In this document: positions 60,535 through 64,000 of the stretch, piece by piece
How the letters are laid out: every line of letters starts with the position of its first letter
How positions within the stretch are numbered: the stretch's first letter is position 1
The notes under the pieces: model-generated
The model's input: only the letters and a program-made list of their open reading frames with translations
Databases searched by the model: none
What the model was told of the DNA's origin: nothing
NCBI GenBank assembly: GCA_027491255.1
Contig: JAIXWM010000073.1
Span: 1 to 64,000 of the forward strand
Direction of reading: 5' to 3'
DNA length: 64,000 nt
Source of the DNA: Rubrivivax sp.
GTDB lineage: Bacteria > Pseudomonadota > Gammaproteobacteria > Burkholderiales > Burkholderiaceae_C
Translations under genes and position numbers: made by a program

Positions 60535-61877
60535 CGGCCAGCGGCCAGCGCCGCCTCCACCGCCAGCGCCACGGCCGCCAGGCGGGCGTCGGCGCCGCCC
60601 GGTGCGGCGAGCATCAGGCCCACCGGCAGCTCGCCGGCAGCGTGGCAGGGCAGGCTGAAGGCGCAGCCGTCCATGAAGTTCACCGGCAGCGTGTTGCGCA
60701 GCAGCAGCCCGTTGGCCTTGAAGAAGGCCTCGTCCGAGTCCCGCAGGTCGGCGATCGGCGGCGCCACGAGGGGCACTGTCGGGCAGACCCAGGCGTCGAA
60801 GCCCTGCAGGCGCAGCTCCATGCGTGCGATCCATTCGCGCCGACGCTGCTGCATGCGGATGTAGTCGGCCGCCGAGACGCCCTCGCCGAGCGCGATGCGG
60901 ACCGCCACGCGCGGGTCGAAGCGCTCGCGCCGGGTGCGCATGTCCTCGCGGTGCGTGGCCCAGGCCTCCACCGGCGACAGGCCGCCCGGGGCGTTGATCT
61001 GCCCGATCTCGGCCAGCTCGGAAAGCGGCAGCTCCACGAGCCGCGCGCCGGCGGCAGACAGGCACTGCAGCGCGCGGTCGTAGGCGCGCGCCACCGCAGG
61101 CTCCAGCGCGTCGAGCACCAGCGTCTGGGGCAGCGCCAGGCGCAGGCCCTCCAGCGGCCGGCGCGCCACCGCCAGCGGCGCGCCGGCGAGCACCCCGTCG
61201 ACGACCAGGCAGTCCTCGACGCAGCGCGTCATCGCGCACACCGTGTCGAGCGTGGGCGACAGCGGGAAGGCGCCGTCCAGCGGCACGCGCTGCTGCGTGC
61301 TCTTGAAGCCCACCAGCCCGCAAAGCGCTGCCGGAATGCGGATCGAGCCTGCCGTGTCCGAGCCCAGACCGGCCACGCTCAGCCCGAGCGCCACCGACAC
61401 CGCCGCGCCGCTGGACGAGCCCCCGGGGATGCGCGCCACCGCGCCATCGGCCGGGTTGACCGGCGTGCCGTGGTGCGGGTTGATGCCGACGCCGGAAAAG
61501 GCGAACTCGCTCATGTTCGTGCGGCCGACGATGGCCGCGCCAGCCGCGCGCAGCCGCGCGACGACCGGGGCATCGGCCGCGGCCGCGGGCGCGTGCGCGC
61601 GCAGCAGCGAGGCGGCGGGCGTGGGCTCGCCGGCGATGTCGAACAGGTCCTTCACCGACACCGGAAGGCCGGCCAGCGGCGGCAGCGTGACGCCGGCGCG
61701 CGCCAGCGCATCGGCGTGACGCGCGGCCTCGAGCGCGACGCTCTCGTGCAGGCGGGTGAACACATGGGCCGCGGCGGGCGCCTGCGCGCCGGCCAGCGCG
61801 CCGCGGACGAGCGCCTCGCGGGTGAGCGTTGCGGCAGCGAACTGCGCGCGCAGGGCGGCGATGGAGGGCAGCATCAT
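60531..61877 (-). CDS. amidase signature family protein
   Basis: A 448-residue amidase. The catalytic lysine is in VSVKDLF (~76), the cis-serine in GGSSSGAAVSVALGL and the nucleophilic serine in GSDTAGSIRIPAALCGLVGFK. Related to GatA and aryl or aliphatic amidases, but no gatB/gatC is near, so it is more likely a metabolic amidase. It is coupled to rsmE downstream. Confidence 0.88.
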   Translation of the reverse strand: MMLPSIAALRAQFAAATLTREALVRGALAGAQAPAAAHVFTRLHESVALEAARHADALARAGVTLPPLAGLPVSVKDLFDIAGEPTPAASLLRAHAPAAAADAPVVARLRAAGAAIVGRTNMSEFAFSGVGINPHHGTPVNPADGAVARIPGGSSSGAAVSVALGLSVAGLGSDTAGSIRIPAALCGLVGFKSTQQRVPLDGAFPLSPTLDTVCAMTRCVEDCLVVDGVLAGAPLAVARRPLEGLRLALPQTLVLDALEPAVARAYDRALQCLSAAGARLVELPLSELAEIGQINAPGGLSPVEAWATHREDMRTRRERFDPRVAVRIALGEGVSAADYIRMQQRRREWIARMELRLQGFDAWVCPTVPLVAPPIADLRDSDEAFFKANGLLLRNTLPVNFMDGCAFSLPCHAAGELPVGLMLAAPGGADARLAAVALAVEAALAAGR

Positions 61878-61929
61878 GGCGCCGATTGTCCCGCGGCGCG
61901 GCGTCGTTGTTGCGCGGCTGGCCGTGCGG

Positions 61930-63597
61930 TCAGCCGCGCAGCTCGCGCCGCAGGATCTTGCCCACCGGCGTCTTCGGCAGATCGGAGCGGAATTCCACGA
62001 TTCGCGGCCGCTTGTAGCCGGTGAGGTTGGCCTCGCACCAGGCGCGCACGTCGGCTTCGCTCAATGCCGCGTCCTTGCGCACGATGACGGCCTTGACCGC
62101 CTCGCCCGAGTGCCCGTCGGACACGCCGACCACCGCCGCCTCGAGCACGCCCGGGTGCTGGGTGAGCACGTCCTCGACCTCGTTCGGGTAGACGTTGAAG
62201 CCGCTGACCAGGATCATGTCCTTCTTGCGGTCGACGATGCGCACGCGGCCGCGCTCGTCCATCGTGCCGATGTCGCCGCTGCGGAAGAAGCCGTCGGCGG
62301 TCATCACCTTGGCGGTCTCGTCGGGGCGCTGCCAGTAGCCGGCCATGACCTGCGGTCCGCGGATGCAGATCTCGCCGGCCGCACCGGGGGCCACGTCACG
62401 ACCCTCGTCGTCCAGCAGACGGATCTCGGTGTTGGGCAGCGGCAGGCCGATGTCGCCGCTGTACGCGGTGGCGTCCACCGGGTTGCAGGTCACCGAGGGA
62501 CTGGTCTCGGACAGGCCGTAGCCTTCGACCACCGGGCAACCGGTCTTCTGCAGCCACAACTGCGCCGTGGCCTGCTGCACGGCCATGCCGCCACCGACGC
62601 TGAGCTTGAGCGAGCTCCAGTCCACACGGCCGAAGTCCGGGTGGTTGGCGAGCGCGTTGAACAGGGTGTTGACGGCCGGGAAGCTGTGGAAGCGGTGGCG
62701 CGACAGCTCCTTCAACGTGGCCGGCAGGTCGCGCGGGTTGGGGATCAGGATGTTGCAGGCGCCCATGCGCAGCCCGAGCATCATGTTCACGTTGAAGGCG
62801 AAGATGTGATACAGCGGCAGGGCGCACACCGTGTAGAGCTGCTCGCCGGCGGGCACGTGCTTGAGCGCCGGCTGGTTCCAGGCCTCGGACTGCAGCACGT
62901 TGGCCACGAGGTTGCGGTGCAGCAGCACCGCGCCCTTGCTGACGCCGGTGGTGCCGCCGGTGTACTGCAGCACCGCGATGTCGTCAGGCCCGACGCCTGG
63001 TTCGGCCAGCGGGGCGCCGCGCCCCTGGCGCAGCGCGTCGTTGAAGCGCACGGCCTCGGGCAGCCGGTAGTCGGGCACGAGCTTCTTCACCTTGCGCACG
63101 ACATGGTTGACGAGCGCGCCCTTGACCCAGCCGAGCAGGTCGCCCATCGCGGCGACGACGATCTTCTTCGTCGGCACATGGGCCAGGGCCTGCTGCAGCG
63201 TGGCGGCGAAGTTCTCGAGGATGACGATCAGCCGCGCGCCCGAGTCCTTCAGCTGGTGCTCGAGCTCGCGTGGCGTGTACAGCGGGTTGACGTTGACCAC
63301 CACCATCCCGGCACGCAGGATCGCGGCCACGGCCACCGGGTACTGCGGCACGTTGGGCAGCATGACCGCGACGCGATCGCCGCGCTGCAGGCCCTGCTGC
63401 TGCAGCCAGGCGGCGAAGGCGCGTGACAGCGTGTCGAGTTCGCCGAACGTCAGAGCCGAGCCCATGAACTTGAAGGCCGGACGCTCACGGTGGCGCTCGA
63501 AGCTGTCGCGCATCAGCGCCACCAGCGAGGGGTAGGCGTCGAGCGGGATGTCAGCCGGCACGCCGGCCGGGTAGTGCGCGAGCCAGGGGCGTTGCAT
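61930..63597 (-). CDS. fadD: long-chain fatty-acid--CoA ligase
   Basis: A 555-residue acyl-CoA synthetase of the ANL superfamily activating fatty acids with ATP and CoA. The P-loop YTGGTTGVSKGAVLLHRN (~215-232), GYGLSETSP, the hinge D-x-x-G region SGDIGTMDERGRVRIVDRKKDMILVSGFNVYPNEVED and the C-terminal PKTPVGKILRRELRG are all present. The ATG at 63597 has aaggag eight bases upstream. It ends 52 bp before the amidase start on the same strand. Confidence 0.93.
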   Translation of the reverse strand: MQRPWLAHYPAGVPADIPLDAYPSLVALMRDSFERHRERPAFKFMGSALTFGELDTLSRAFAAWLQQQGLQRGDRVAVMLPNVPQYPVAVAAILRAGMVVVNVNPLYTPRELEHQLKDSGARLIVILENFAATLQQALAHVPTKKIVVAAMGDLLGWVKGALVNHVVRKVKKLVPDYRLPEAVRFNDALRQGRGAPLAEPGVGPDDIAVLQYTGGTTGVSKGAVLLHRNLVANVLQSEAWNQPALKHVPAGEQLYTVCALPLYHIFAFNVNMMLGLRMGACNILIPNPRDLPATLKELSRHRFHSFPAVNTLFNALANHPDFGRVDWSSLKLSVGGGMAVQQATAQLWLQKTGCPVVEGYGLSETSPSVTCNPVDATAYSGDIGLPLPNTEIRLLDDEGRDVAPGAAGEICIRGPQVMAGYWQRPDETAKVMTADGFFRSGDIGTMDERGRVRIVDRKKDMILVSGFNVYPNEVEDVLTQHPGVLEAAVVGVSDGHSGEAVKAVIVRKDAALSEADVRAWCEANLTGYKRPRIVEFRSDLPKTPVGKILRRELRG

Positions 63598-63761
63598 GAC
63601 GGATCTCCTTGTCCTCCGACACCGATTCTGACGGTGCGCTGACAAGGCCGCATCGGGGGATTCGATAGGGCCCGGGCGTGCCCTCCCGCGGCAGGCCGTG
63701 GGGCCGGTGACGGGCGTCAGCGGCACCACGGGCGCCGCCGTCAGACGCCCGTGGCGCCGTG

Positions 63762-64000
63762 TCAGGCCGCGCGCAAGCCGCGCTGCAATGCGCCGAGCAC
63801 GATGTCGCGCGAGTAGGCCGCAGCGACCTCGGCCACGAAACGGCCGAAGTCGACGTGCGCGCTGTCGTCGGCGCGGTCGGAGACGGTGCGCACCACCGCG
63901 ATCGGGCAGCCGAAGTCGGCGCAGACCTGCGCCATCGCCGCCCCCTCCATCTCGACGGCCAGCGCGTCGGGCAGCGCCGCGCGCAGGGCTGCGCTCTCGG
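63762..64000 (-). CDS. mtnN: 5'-methylthioadenosine/S-adenosylhomocysteine nucleosidase, C-terminal part
   Basis: The 3' portion (~79 codons) of a gene reaching beyond the window end. VEMEGAAMAQVCADFG holds the substrate-binding Met-Glu pair, and RTVSDRADDSAHVDF the catalytic aspartate, both typical of MtnN/Pfs, which cleaves MTA and SAH to adenine and a thioribose in methionine salvage. Confidence 0.85.
   Translation of the reverse strand, partial: ESAALRAALPDALAVEMEGAAMAQVCADFGCPIAVVRTVSDRADDSAHVDFGRFVAEVAAAYSRDIVLGALQRGLRAA

Overview
The window is high-GC DNA from a betaproteobacterium, most likely order Burkholderiales. The reasons are the rpmH-rnpA-yidD-yidC-mnmE / dnaA-dnaN-gyrB layout around a replication origin, the argS-SPOR-dsbA and lptA-lptB-rpoN neighbourhoods, three Bug-family (TctC-type) periplasmic receptors, and protein sequences typical of that order. 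I cannot name a genus from sequence alone.

Layout. (1) 1-8117: a 5'-truncated Bug receptor, an M20D amidohydrolase, a LysR regulator divergent from dadA, a TRIC/UPF0126 membrane protein, and a minus-strand AtuA - DUF4387 - Bug receptor operon. (2) 8118-21800: a catabolic island with a LacI regulator, aldehyde dehydrogenase, GH88 hydrolase, a TRAP transporter with an HpcH/HpaI aldolase and an SDR, a CaiB/BaiF CoA-transferase, a MaoC hydratase, a GMC oxidoreductase and a Bug receptor. GTAAAC-N-TTTAC-like palindromes lie in both divergent intergenic regions and probably bind the LacI protein. (3) 22066-35855: an apparently 5'-truncated 2OG-Fe(II) oxygenase-like gene, then the chromosomal replication core. 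mnmE, yidC, yidD, rnpA and rpmH run leftward; dnaA, dnaN and gyrB run rightward. DnaA-box-like 9-mers cluster between dnaA and dnaN, and two more sit inside rnpA. gyrB carries a 574-residue in-frame intein with a LAGLIDADG endonuclease and an embedded XRE-type helix-turn-helix. (4) 36079-43259: a second sugar-acid-like island with a TRAP transporter, a MarR regulator, a two-gene GMC dehydrogenase and an enolase-superfamily dehydratase. Two matching ATCAAT-N3-ATTGAT palindromes overlap the -35 elements of the two divergent promoters. (5) 43469-52194: mixed accessory genes: an exported rubrerythrin, a TauD-like dioxygenase fused to an uncharacterised domain, a decayed SDR gene, a RHH/PIN toxin-antitoxin pair, an aldehyde dehydrogenase, two Dpp/Opp-type ABC permeases and an M20 peptidase. 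(6) 52321-64000: housekeeping genes argS, SPOR protein, dsbA, lptA, lptB, rpoN, an rRNA methyltransferase, rsmE, an amidase, a fatty-acyl-CoA ligase and the 3' part of mtnN.

How it fits together. Two inducible catabolic islands, each with its own TRAP importer, dedicated regulator and visible operators, flank the origin-proximal replication genes. The most unusual object is the intein. It interrupts gyrase exactly before the TDADVDG metal-binding motif of the TOPRIM fold, so gyrase should be inactive until it splices, and its HTH module looks like an acquired DNA-binding domain. No rRNA, tRNA, CRISPR array or intact insertion sequence was recognised.
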